Of a stretch of DNA of 64,000 nt, positions 50,778-61,411 are shown piece by piece. The notes under the pieces are model-generated. The model saw only the letters and a list, made by a program, of their open reading frames with translations. It made no database searches and had not been told where the DNA came from. The DNA lies in NCBI GenBank assembly GCA_003194525.1, contig NBIV01000169.1, forward strand, positions 111,615-175,614. The letters run 5' to 3'. The position numbers and the translations under genes were made by a program. The DNA is from Gracilariopsis chorda (Eukaryota > Rhodophyta > Florideophyceae > Gracilariales > Gracilariaceae). Within the stretch, counting starts at the first letter, position 1; every line of letters starts with the position of its first letter.

Positions 50778-50790
50778 CCCCCCCCCCCCC
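50778..50790 (+). repeat. Poly-C tract, 13 nt
   Basis: Thirteen consecutive C, ending 25 nt before the ATG at 50816, so almost certainly within the mRNA leader. Confidence 0.9.
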
Positions 50791-50815
50791 GTCTTGGCAC
50801 TCACCCCTCACCACT

Positions 50816-53800
50816 ATGGTCGACTATCCCTCAGGAAACCCCCTGCAATTCGAGACCAACTTGGCCAATCGCGTCACTGCAGCAAAGGAGGCCGTCTGGT
50901 TTCGAATAGGCGTTCTCCAAAGCACCATGCACGATCGCGAAAAAGCGCTCAGCGCCTTTGAGCGAGTGCTCGCCGTCAACCCCAACAACGTCCGCGCCAT
51001 GACGCAAGCAGGCGCCGTCCTCGCCAAGAAGGAGTGTTACAACGAGGCCGTCATCTACTTGCAGCGCGCCATCGCCACAGACCCCTCGTGCGGCGAGGCA
51101 TGGGCCGTCCTCGCCCACTGTTACGTCATGACCGATGAGTTGCAAAAGGCTTACCAGGCCTATAAGAGCGCGCTGGCAAACCTTCCCAACCCGCGCGATC
51201 CCAACCTCTGGTACGGCATTGGCCTCCTGTACGATCGCTACGGCAGTCTTGAGCACGCCTTGGAGGCCTTTTTGGCCGTCCTCTCCCTCACCCCGGACTT
51301 TGAGAGGGCAGACGAAGTCTGTTTTTGTATCGGTATCATTTATAAGGAGCAGCAGCGATTTGATGACGCTCTCCAGTACTTTAATCGCGTCGTCGTCGCT
51401 GCAAACCCCCCACCCCCGCTCACCCGCGCAGATGGCTGGTATCAGATTGGTCATGTGTATGAACTCAAACGCGACGTTTCCGCCGCCATGGATATGTACA
51501 AGCAGGCGCTCACCGAGAATCCAAAGCACACCAAGACGTTGCAAAACATGGGCTGGCTTGAGCACAATCACAACAACAACTCCCCAAAGGCCGTGCAGTA
51601 CCTGCGACAGTCGGCAGACCTCGATCCGAGCGACGGCCAAACGTGGTACTTGTTGGGAAGGGTTTACATGGCCATGCGCGAATTTCACCAAGCATATGAA
51701 GCTTACCAACAAGCTGTGTATAGAGACGCTCGAAATGCCACTTTTTGGTGCTCCATCGGCGTGCTCTATTATCAGATGAACCAGTGTCGCGACGCGTTGG
51801 ACGCCTATACCCGCGCTATTCGACTCAACCCATATGTGTCGGAGGTGTGGTATGATCTGGGTACGCTTTATGAAAGCTATAATCAGAAGGTTGATGCTAT
51901 CGACGCGTATAGAGAGGCAGCCAAGTTAGCGCCCGATAATGTTCAAATCGCCGCGCAGTTGCGCGACCTTGAGAATAACATGGCTAAAGCGCACCAGCAG
52001 CCGGGCTCTTCTCAACAGATGCCTGCTACCCAACCCCACCCTGTCCAACAGATGCAACCGCGCATGACCTCCGGTGCTCAGCCGCGTATCACTCACCTGC
52101 CCAACCGTTCTATTCCGCCTATAGGCCAGATACTCCCCACCGCCGCTCCGCCACACAGCTTACCTCAACAACAACCAACTGCGCAACAACCCGCGCAACG
52201 TCACTTGCGCCAAATGCTGGCACATCATCCCGTGCTGGACCCTTCACATCCTCAAGGCGCTATGCACACTATGCATCAACGTGGCGCTCCTCCCGAAATG
52301 GCTCCAATTCCGTCCATTCGACCACCGCCTATGACCGGCGTAGCCGGTGCTCCCGCACCAACTGCATTTGCGCAACCTCCTCGGCCGTCTCTGTCAGCTT
52401 CAGTACCACTAGTTCAACCTTCCTCGCAACAGATGGCTCCCGCTAATCCACCCTACGCATCGCAGCAGCTGCCACAACATCAACCACCATCTGCTACGCC
52501 TGCGGCTCCGCCGCCTATGGCGGAGCAACAACAAGCCCGTATTCCTCTGCAGCCTTCTGCTTCTATGCCGGATGCAAAGCTTAAACCTCTGCCGCATCCC
52601 TCTTTACCACATGATCCGCAATTACAGCAGCATCGCCCCATACAACAGCAGTCGCACGTGCAACTTCCTCGACTCGCGTCTTCTTCTTCTCCGGCAAGCA
52701 CAGAGATGCAGCGAGCGCAACCCGTTCATACATCTCGACCTACGGGTCATCCTTCCCAACACTTGCCACCACGAGAAGCTCAACCTCTTGCGCATCCGCA
52801 TGCCTCTCGTACCACCGCACCCACTGAGCAACAACCCCTTCCTCCGGTGCAAACACAACAAGCAAGCAATCTACCTCCGATGCAACCCGTACCCCAAATG
52901 CAACAACAGCTTCCTCAAATGCAGCAAGGTTTGTCTCCCACATCGGAATCCCGCCAGAAGAGCGCTGACGCCCCCGCTCTCGGACAAGCGGACCAGGAGC
53001 GCCCTAATGCGGCTGTGGACAGCGACGATAGCGACACGAATAAGAAGGGTCACACACCATCCCAGCTTTCAAGAGATGAGCACATCCATGACCGCCATGA
53101 TATTTCCGGCGAGGCGAAGGTGCCAAAAACATCACAGTCAGACACAAAAATGGTTGACAGAATGGACATCCAGAGTGACGACAAAAATCATCATGGACAA
53201 GTGTATTCGCCCAGCCAAGAGCGGCCCCCCGGGGTGCCGACGGTCGAGATAATGCTCCTACACGTCAGGATTCTACTGGAGATGAAGCAGGCGCCAGTGC
53301 CGGTCCAACATCTCGTCGTCGTGTCGCGAATCATGAATCGAATACGGTTGAACCTTCAAGGGAGACGCGACAGAATGCGGACAGTTCCCGTAGTTCCCGA
53401 GAGCGGGATCAGCAATCCGGACGGCCCACAGATTCCCAAACCCACAACGGGCATACTGAAAGTGAAGAATCAGGAACTCCAGAGCGACTGCCGCCCATGA
53501 AACACATGCCAGACCCGGCGGGGGGGCTGGTAAGATCGATACAACACGAGAGGATGGAAAATCGATCATTCCGCCTTCATTGCCGCTCCCAAGTTCCAAT
53601 ACCTCCCTTCCTTCATTATCTGAAGTCGATATTGGGCAGCACGCACCGCCATCCTCTGTCGGTGGTCCTGCAGCTACAGCTGCTAGTGTACCCATCGGTA
53701 CGAGGACTCATTCCCTTCCACCAGTATCGTCACGCAGTCCCGCTATGGGAGGGGACCCCACCATGGCCGCATCGTCGAGCATCGGACTTGCATCATCGCT

Positions 53801-55250
53801 TACAAAGTTTAGCAAAGGGATTGTTCACCCACCAAGCACTCCAGTGAACAACACCACTGCCCCGTCATCACTTCCCTCACCTCTTCCAGCACGGAAGAAC
53901 ACTTCCGCTGGCACCGGACTGCACCCACATCGTTCTCCGCGAGTCTCCAAACCTACTTCGATACCATCGTTCAAACCTATTCCGATACCCCCTCCACGGT
54001 ATAATGGTCAGATGGACTCCGTTCCTTCACCCGGTTCCCTTCCAGTGCTCCCTGCTCTCTCTTCCCGCTCAAAGAAGGATGGCGAGATGAAGATTGGGAG
54101 GGATAACGACAAACACGGTTCGTCTCGGGAAGAAGTGCGCCATTCTGACGATGAAGACCCGCGAACCTATCGAAAGGGTACCTCTTCGTCCCCGAAACTT
54201 GGAAACGAAGACGGGCATCATGCTCGCAAGGATCAAGATGCTCCACTGAGCAAATTGTCTTTGGGTATGCTGCGATCGGCCCCAGCCCCAAGGACGGATA
54301 ACGAAGACAGTGACCGAGAAGCGAAGTACAAAGAAGAAAGGCGACGGTCTCCCAGTACTTCTTCTTTTGAGCGACGACACGAGCGGATGAAATCTCCGAG
54401 TGCCACTGCACACGGCAGAGAGAGCAGTCATACATCGAAAAGGGAAGCTGGAACACGCGAGGAAGGAGGCAGAACGGCGAAGCGACCTCGCTTGCATGAA
54501 GTGAATGAGAGAGAAGGGAGTCAGCGATCGTACGGCGTAGGAGGAGAGGACAAGCCATCTAGAAAGCTATCAAAAATGGGCTTCGAAAGGAGGAATGAAG
54601 ATGGTGGAAAGAGCAGTCGAATTAACACATTGAAGAGCGAGTTGCCTAAGTTCAGAGAAGCAAAAGGTGATTTGTCGATTTCTAAGAGCTCACAGGGCAA
54701 GGATATGGAACGTTCTCATCGTCGGGACGGTACGGGCCGAAATGATGAAGATTTATCAAAACCGTCACGGTCACCGCAAGTTATTGATTTACCTCGTCCT
54801 TCCAACCATATGTCGAAGTTGGGAGCACCTCCACAGCTACCCGCTAACACTCCATTACCATCTTTTCGAAGTGAAAGGAAGAATATGAGTGCGTCTCGAT
54901 CTGCTAACGGTTCAGGCACGAGCGGGAAACTTGGAAATCAGGAGGGAAACCGCAGTTCTTTGTCGTTTGCACTCCGTTCAACGCCCATGTCTCTCTCCCA
55001 GATGCGCAAATCTGCTGGCAATTCGTCGGCTAGAGGGAGCGGTGAAAGAAAAGAATATGGCCCTTCACGTGGAACAGAGCAATCTGGTTCGAAGTTGGTG
55101 ACGGAGGAAAGAGCAGATGGCACACTGAGCCCAAAGAATGGACGGGAAGAGAAGCGAATGGAGCGCATGGCAAACGGAGATTCGGTAAAAGGAAAGAAGA
55201 ACTCGTCAGAAATTGAACAGAGAAAAGGTGGTGAACTCTTAAAGAAGTAA
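50816..55250 (+). CDS. Cyc8/Ssn6-like TPR transcriptional corepressor; reading frame broken twice
   Basis: The N-terminal 390 residues hold about ten TPR repeats of the Cyc8/Ssn6 type (AVWFRIGVLQSTM at the start; later WYLLGRVYMAMREFHQAYEAYQQA and VWYDLGTLYESYNQKVDAIDAY). In fungi this module joins Tup1 and recruits deacetylases to promoters; a related TPR module occurs in UTX demethylases, but no JmjC domain is present. A long Gln/Pro-rich region follows, then a Ser/Lys/Arg/Glu-rich tail. Coding composition shifts frame twice, each time by -1: near 53225-53234 (CCCCCCGGGG) and near 53520-53526 (seven G). With one base added at each, a single chain of about 1,478 residues from 50816 to 55250 results. 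I treat these as likely sequence errors; two neighbouring genes or true mutations are possible. The ATG at 50816 starts right before the first TPR. Confidence 0.85.
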
Positions 55251-56813
55251 GACAAAACTGGTAGATCGGAAATTCGCAGCGGTGCAACATAGAAACAAGT
55301 GGTTTGCCGTCGCCATTGATGTCTATATGCGCCCTCGCGGCACTTAGGATGTAAAGAGCATAACTACCGCTTCTTCTGCGATGCCCACGAACTCGACGCA
55401 ACTAAGTGTACAATCGCAGAAGCTCGATGTTGAGAGTTTACAAATTGTTTAATCAGACGCTTTATCTTGTATAGCAACCTCGCTTTCACTTGTCAATAAG
55501 AAAAATGTGGACTATTAGGGAATTGTACGCAGAGTTAATTCGCCGACTGGTGCCGGTTTTAAGTTTGCGGAGCAAGAATTTCTCGCATGCAAGAACAGCG
55601 TCGGCAATCAGGCGACCGACGAGGATGTCATGAATCCATGGGCAGCGACAGACGGAAAAATCATTCCTCAATCACTGCAGAGAGCGAAACCGAAGGGGCG
55701 AAGAGTAGCGTTGACTCGTACCCTTCGCTTCGTATGTACGTGTATCATACGCGTGCGTGGCCTGCAAGTGGAGTCTGGTTAAGAGTGGATTTGTGCTTGT
55801 AGAACTCTGCACCTTTGTTACCTCTGGTAGATGTACGTGTACGGCTAAAGTGAAAGTGCAACCGAGGTCAATGGCAAAAAAGGCTCATCACGTGGAGATC
55901 CCTCGTGCCCTTGACCGGTTTGCCTCGCAAGTACTGACCCCAACAGGGCCCACCAGTGGGGACTATCCCCATGACAGTACGGCGAGTATTTTTCCTCACC
56001 GAATTTTTTCGGTGAGGCCCGGTAAGCCCGCCCCCAACTCACGAAATTTTGTCCCACCGTCCCAATTTCCGGTGAGCTCACCGCGTTTTGGTGAGCTCAC
56101 CGGGCTTCGATGAGCTCACCGCACAGATCGGCTGTACGGACGAAGACTATCGCTGTGCCTCATTCTTTCTGGAATACTATGGTACATGGTAAGCACTCAT
56201 TCCTTGAATCACACTAACAGTAATGATAAATAGTGCGACATCCTTTAGATACATGATTCAGTCGGTACAGTTTCTTTTTTTCAAACAGTTTATGAGAAGG
56301 TCGGCCATTTCTCCGCGTTCCATTGACATCTACATCATCGCCGTCATCTTCCTTATCCAATTCTTCCATGTAATCCTTGTTCCCTTTGTAGTCCAAACAA
56401 GGGATTCAACCAACCAACACCTGAACCTCTCCATAGCCGTCTCTAATGCTGCAAATTTGAGCAAGAACACCTTTGTACATTCCGCGAGGGACCCTTACCC
56501 AGTTTACAACGGTTTGCTTCTCATTTCTCTTTCAAATTCGAAGGATATCAACCATTTCTTCAAGCCAAAAAGGTTTGATTCCATCGTATGTTGTTAACAG
56601 CTCCAATCCATAAAATGGTGGCCTCTAACAGCACCAAGCTTTAGGCTTCAATGTACAAACGTTTCTTGAGGTGCTGGGGTGCAATGCCAGAAACTATATT
56701 CAGATCTATACCCTTTCAAGGGTAGTTGAACATCTTCTATAGCAAACAGAAGATAGCTCGTTGTTCGTGGCTAATATTCTTGCACTTGACAATGAATATT
56801 CGAGGTCCATAAA
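55251..56813. other. Intergenic before the LTR cluster
   Basis: No supported gene; a 124-codon frame at 56223-56597 has one hydrophobic stretch but no family pattern. A hairpin and three GGTGAGCTCACC-type palindromes cluster at 55,994-56,120. Confidence 0.45.
55994..56120. repeat. Cluster of GGTGAG/CTCACC hairpins and palindromes
   Basis: CCTCACCGAA-TTTT-TTCGGTGAGG forms a perfect 10-bp stem (55994-56017). GGTGAGCTCACC occurs at 56071-56082 and 56090-56101, and a variant GATGAGCTCACC at 56109-56120, each followed by CG. The shared core GGTGAG in both orientations suggests one structured element about 127 bp long. No coding capacity. Confidence 0.7.
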
Positions 56814-56946
56814 TTTGGTGCAATGCCCCAAAGGGGAAAAACACCGAAAGACGTTCGGGATCTTCCTATCACGAGGTGAACCCAGTTGGGTAGAGCCCTC
56901 CCAGAGGTGTCACGGCGAAGCCGGTTTGTAAGACCAGGGACATCTG
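56814..56946 (-). mobile_element. Minus-strand LTR, 3'-end fragment (left part of a split LTR)
   Basis: Reverse complement of the last roughly 133 bp of the LTRs at 56947 and 58302 (words GGTGCAATGCCCCAAAGGGG and CAGTTGGGTAGAGCCCTCCC). Its continuation is at 57754, beyond the inserted LTR, so the two pieces were once one LTR. Confidence 0.88.
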
Positions 56947-57753
56947 TGAAGTGCAACGCCCTCAGGGAGGGATTCTTGGTACTTGATTGTTTTCCCGATA
57001 TTATCGGTTGTGTAGTGTGTATATGAACTACGCCCCACTACGGTGGGTATGGACACGTGGGACACGGTTTTGGGTCAATTGGCGGTTGGCCACAGTAGTG
57101 GATGTTGCCACGGAATGTGGAGTATTTTAGTTAATTTTATTTATTATTTTCACACCCATTTCTGGGAAGCTAGTACTTAGTGCGACGGCGCACTGCCGTC
57201 GCACCAGTAAACCTTCCCCAACAAGGGACCCCAACCTGGGGAATTGGCTCTGAGCTTTACCGCCTCCGCGTGTTCTCAACTCCTCCTTGGAGGGAAGCAC
57301 CGTAGTGTACGGAAGTTCACCCCCCTTGCACATCTAAAGGAGACCCATCATTGGGAGTACTAATTGTTCCAATCATATTGGTGTTTCGCCCTGTATAGGG
57401 AGTCCCGTCCACCGGCATCGCCGTATCTACTCGTCGCTCTCGCGACCCACTCGTCCTTCCTCTTTCCCCTTTTTAGGGTAGCACCTCCCGCTATCCGCGG
57501 CCCTCGTGTGCGCATCCGCTCACACACCCCCACTTACGTGGAAACATACCTCTACTGAGGATCACACCCCGCTCACGCGGATACCGATTCTTCGCCTTCA
57601 CCTCCCTGCGCGAGTCGCGACAGGTGTCCCTGGTCTTACAAACCGGCTTCGCCGTGATACCTCTGGGAGGGCTCTACCCAACTGGGTTCACCTCGTGAGA
57701 GGAAGATCCCGGACGTCTTTCGGTGTTTTTCCCCTTTGGGGCATTGCACCACA
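56947..57753 (+). mobile_element. Complete solo LTR, 807 bp, Ty3/gypsy type
   Basis: Begins TGAAGTGCAACGCCC and ends GCATTGCACCACA, so TG...CA termini. It is flanked by a 5-bp duplication ATCTG (56942-56946 and 57754-57758) and interrupts a minus-strand LTR. No internal region follows, so it is a solo LTR left by recombination. It aligns along its length with the LTR at 58302; the main difference is a CT-rich stretch that is about 20 bp shorter here. Confidence 0.9.
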
Positions 57754-58301
57754 ATCTGTCGCGACTTGCGCAGAGAGGTGAGGGCGAAGAATCAGTATCC
57801 GCGTGAGCGGAGTGTGATCCTCAGTAGAGGTATGTTTCCACGTAAGTGGGGGTGTGCTGACGGATGCGCAAACGAAGGCCGCGGGTAGCGGGATGTACTA
57901 CCCTGAAAGGCGGAAATAAAGAAGAGTGAAGGGAAAAGAGGAAGAGTGGGCGAGGGTGAGTCGCGAGAGCGACGAACAAATACGGCAATGCCGGTGGACA
58001 GGACTCCCTATACAGGGCGGAATCCCAATGTGATTGGAACAATTATACTCCCAAGGATTGGTCTCTTTAGGTGTGCAAGGGGGTTAGAGGTCCCGTGGTT
58101 TACGGCGTTTCCCTCCAAGGAGGAGTTGAGAACGCGCTGAAGCGGCAACCACTAGAGCCAATTCTCCAGATTGGGGTCCCTTGTTAAGGAAGGTTTATTG
58201 GTGCGACAGCAGTGCCCCGTCGCACTAAGTACTAGCTTCCCAGAAATGGGTGTGAAAATAATAATTAAAATGAATTAAAATACTCCACATTCTGTGGCAA
58301 C
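57754..58301 (-). mobile_element. Minus-strand LTR, middle part of the split LTR
   Basis: After the ATCTG target copy, this stretch continues the minus-strand LTR begun at 56814: TCGCGACTTGCGCAGAG corresponds to the next LTR bases. It runs to GTGGCAAC, where the next element is inserted, leaving the first roughly 180 bp of the LTR missing. It is more diverged from the two plus LTRs than they are from each other, consistent with greater age. Confidence 0.87.
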
Positions 58302-59126
58302 TGAAGTGCAACGCCCTCAGGGAGGGATTCTGGGTACTTGATCGTTTTCCCGATATTATCGGTTTTGTAGTGTGTATATGAACTACGCCCCACAATGGTG
58401 GGTATGGACACGTGGGACACGGTTTTGGGTCAATTGGCGGTTGGCCACAGTAGTGGATGTTGCCACGAAATGTGGAGTATTTTAGTTAATATTATTTATT
58501 ATTTTCACACCCATTTCTGGGAAGCTAGTACTTAGTGCGACGGCGCACTGCCGTCGCACCAGTAAACCTTCCCCAACAAGGGACCCCAACCTGGGGAATT
58601 GGCTCTAGTTGTTGCCGCTTGCGCGCGTACTCTACTCCTCCTTGGAGGGAAACGCCGTAAACCACGGGACACCTAACCCCCTTGCACATCTAAAGGGACC
58701 CATCACTGGGAGTATAATTGTTCCAATTGCATTAATGTTTCGCCCTGTATAGGGATATTGTTACCGGCATCGCTGTTCGTCCCCGTCGCTCTTGCGACGC
58801 ACTTCGCCCTCTCTTCTTCCTCTTCGCCCTTCCTTTTCCCCCTTTTTAGGGTAGCACCTCCCGCTATCCGCGGTCCTCGTATGCGCATCCACTCACACAC
58901 CCCCACTTACGTGGAAACATACCTCTACTGAGGATCACACCCCGCTCACGCGGATACCGATTCTTCGCCTTCACCTCCCTGCGCAAGTCGCAACAGGTGT
59001 CCCTGGTCTTACAAACCGGCTTTGCCGTGACACCTCTGGGAGGGCTCTACCCAACTGGGTTCACCTCGTGAGAGGAAGATCCCGAACGTCTTTCGGTGTT
59101 TTTCCCCTTTGGGGCATTGCACCACA
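58302..59126 (+). mobile_element. 5' LTR of a Ty3/gypsy-type retrotransposon, 825 bp
   Basis: TG...CA termini as in the solo LTR (TGAAGTGCAACGCCC ... GCATTGCACCACA). It is followed by a gag-pol internal region, so it is the 5' LTR of the element whose 3' end lies beyond the window. The five bases before it, GCAAC (58297-58301), are the predicted target duplication. Confidence 0.9.
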
Positions 59127-59129
59127 AAG

Positions 59130-59145
59130 TGGTCTCCCGACCTAG
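59130..59145 (+). promoter_or_regulatory. Candidate primer-binding site
   Basis: TGGTCTCCCGACCTAG begins three bases after the LTR end; TGG at this place is the usual complement of the tRNA CCA tail. I could not assign it to a tRNA 3' end with certainty. GGTCTCCCG also complements an inner segment of eukaryotic tRNA-Asp as I remember it, which would imply an internally cut primer. Confidence 0.45.
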
Positions 59146-59231
59146 AATCGGTTTTTGTTTTCCCTCTTACGAGGTTTGTTTTTATTTACCGGAAGTTCCG
59201 TGATCGTTTCCCGTCGTAACGGTATTTTCTC

Positions 59232-61409
59232 ATGTCGAGAAATCCCTCCGATGCGGAGCCAGTGGTTACGCGTAGTCGCTCCCGCGACAACGCGGACACA
59301 TCCGAAGTTTGGTTCGTACCCCGTATCCCTTTACGGACAAGTTCCAGCCGTGCTGGCGCCGCTTCATCGCGGAATGATACCCCGACCGGGAACCCCGGAA
59401 CCTCCTTTTGCCCTCGTTATCACCCCCGCAGGGGAGTGCAGCATCGACTCCGGCTGTTGCCGCAGTGCCCCAGGCACCCCGGCCTGCTCCCGCTGTCGCG
59501 GTTTCAAGCCCCGTGGAACGGGCGATAACACCCCCCAGGGGACTTCCCTGGAATCCCAGGTCCGCGCTCTGTGGACCGCCCATGACACCCTTGTAGGGGA
59601 ACTAAAATCCCTCCAAGAGGTGGTCTTGGCAACCCCCGTGAAGGAGGTCGCCGAGGAACTCCGTATTTTACGGTCTGACGTCAACTCCGTGTTGGAGAGT
59701 TTGGGACAACCTGCCACCTTCATCGAAGGAGTTGAAGCCCGATTTGATCGGATTGGTGCCCGCCTGGAGACGCTGGAGCAGTTCGTCCTCATGGACAAAC
59801 CATCCCCGGATGATCCGGTAAACGAGGCATCGCACAACGACCAGCTTGCTGGGAAGAAGAAACGCCGTCACCACGGAAACATCACCGAAAATATTCGGAC
59901 TCCGATTCTTCGACATCGTCGGACTCACCCCGAAACCATTCGGTTAGCTCGAGCTCCTCGGACTCCGACTCGGAACACGAGAAGCGAGGATACTCCTCCC
60001 GCTCGAAGCGGTCATCGGCCACTGAAGGTGTGGTCCGAACCCGCCAGAAGGGGAGAAGACACCCCGGTCTCCGGGAATTGAAACCGACAAACCCGGATTA
60101 CCGGAAGCTTTTATCATATCGGTACTACTGGCTCGAACACTCGTCACTTGGACGTACGCCCCGTGGTACGGGAAAGGTGCGAGAATGCATTAAGCGAATG
60201 CAGCTCTCGCTCCGCAACCAGTATTTTACTGGAGAGGACCCAGTCCTAGTACTGGATTTCCTATCCCTCTTTGTAGCGGAGGCCGATATCCTCGGTATGA
60301 ATGAGGGACAAGCCTATTTGGCTTTACCGTATTTCTTACGGGGAGTGGCGGAGGACCAATACAACTCTGTCAGAGGATCTTGTCGTGCCTCCGAGGGAGG
60401 AGTTACTTGCTGGCCGGAGTCTGTGCAGTATCTTCTGCGCTCCTACGCCACGAACACCGCTATTCAGCAGGCTATCCTCGCTTTGCGAGATACACGCCAG
60501 CGTGCTGGAGAGACCGAGACCGATTACTCGCTGCGCCTTAACAAGGCTTTCCACAGATGTGGTAACGTATACCCCGCTGGGGAGCGCAGTACCATGTTCA
60601 TCGATGGTCTTGACCCGGCAATCCGGAGTTTAGTTACCCATTATCGGGAGGACAAGCGGAGGATCACCTATCTCGAGCTGGTCCAACACGCCCGAGCGGA
60701 AGGGGATGCACTTCCTGCAAGAACTCCGAACAATCGGTCTAAATCCGCCAAGGCGTTGTTTCTAGAAAGCAAAGCTTCCTCACTCCTGCTCACTGCGGAT
60801 GGGAACCCTAGACAGGGATTTGATACAGTGCATTTGGTGCAGGAGGATGGTGTGTCGATACCGATACCCACCAGTGATTTACCGTCAACGACGGAGATGA
60901 CCCGTGATACGGGAACGGAAGACCGCGTTTTGTACAGTGGTAACAGTCGGGTTCAACCCCAACGACTCCCGTTTTCAAACGTTCAATCCCGTTATCAACG
61001 GCCTGGATGGACTGACACCCGCCCTGCGGTTCGCTTCTCCGATACTTGGAATAATAATCCGCGTGTCGCGGTGTTGGCTCTCATATGCCACCTGTGCTAT
61101 ACCCATGGCCATACCTCACCTCAGTGTATTTGTTCACTGAAGGATATGGCCAAGGTAGTGGCAAATTATGAGGCCCTGACTCCAGAGGAGAAACGTTCCG
61201 TACTGACGGCTTCCTACCTCCGTGCTAAAACGGACTTTTCCCACGCCCTACCACAGACCCCGCGTGCGCGGCAAGCTTCATACACCCCGATTCGGGAGAT
61301 CACGCAACCATCCGTTGCAACCCCCGCTTATGCGGATAGAAACCCCCGTCAACGGGATGAAGCACTCGTTGTCGAGGAAACCAACCCACCGCCGAAGGCG
61401 GAAAACTAA
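59232..61409 (+). CDS. Retrotransposon Gag region with zinc knuckle, frame-disrupted
   Basis: Starts at ATG 59232 (MSRNPSDAEPVVTRSRSRDN). Coding-like sequence then steps to the next frame near 59,390 (Ala/Pro-rich linker, PAVAAVPQAPRPAPAVAVSS), again at a C6 run at 59531-59536 (helical LRILRSDVNSVLESLGQ), and again near 59,872, where a Ser/Asp-rich stretch leads into an uninterrupted capsid part from about 60,030. That part has the retrotransposon Gag pattern (QLSLRNQYFTGEDPVLVLDF, later ETDYSLRLNKAFHRCG) and ends with an exact CX2CX3GHX4C knuckle, CHLCYTHGHTSPQC, for RNA binding. All shifts go the same way (-1). Either homopolymer errors or decay explains them. The last codons before TAA at 61407 overlap the protease frame. 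Confidence 0.75.
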
Positions 61410-61411
61410 CT

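Larger units (their letters stand above)
47477..50815. other. Gene-poor region with a CpG island and G-poor leader before the Cyc8-like gene
   Basis: Minus-strand frames of 194 and 250 codons (48366-48950, 48910-49662) look like products of stop-poor composition and match nothing. About 49,480-50,110 is a strong CpG island with many GCGCGC words and short palindromes; CGCCCGGCGCA at 49611-49621 repeats a word from the APS kinase promoter. Then come poly-C runs (10 nt at 50057, 30 nt at 50152, 13 nt at 50778) and a C/T-rich, nearly G-free stretch of 580 bp up to the ATG at 50816. The frame of the following gene is open from 50231 through this leader only because it lacks stops. Confidence 0.55.

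Noticed and set aside
50231-50815. N-terminal extension of the Cyc8-like frame through the C-rich leader
   Set aside because: Begins at a non-conserved position, encodes Pro/Ser/His-rich low-complexity sequence and contains a 13-nt poly-C run; the ATG at 50816 lies right before the first TPR.
57506-57781. Open frames inside the LTRs (also 57946-58140)
   Set aside because: They lie wholly within LTR sequence and differ between copies; LTRs of this type do not encode proteins.
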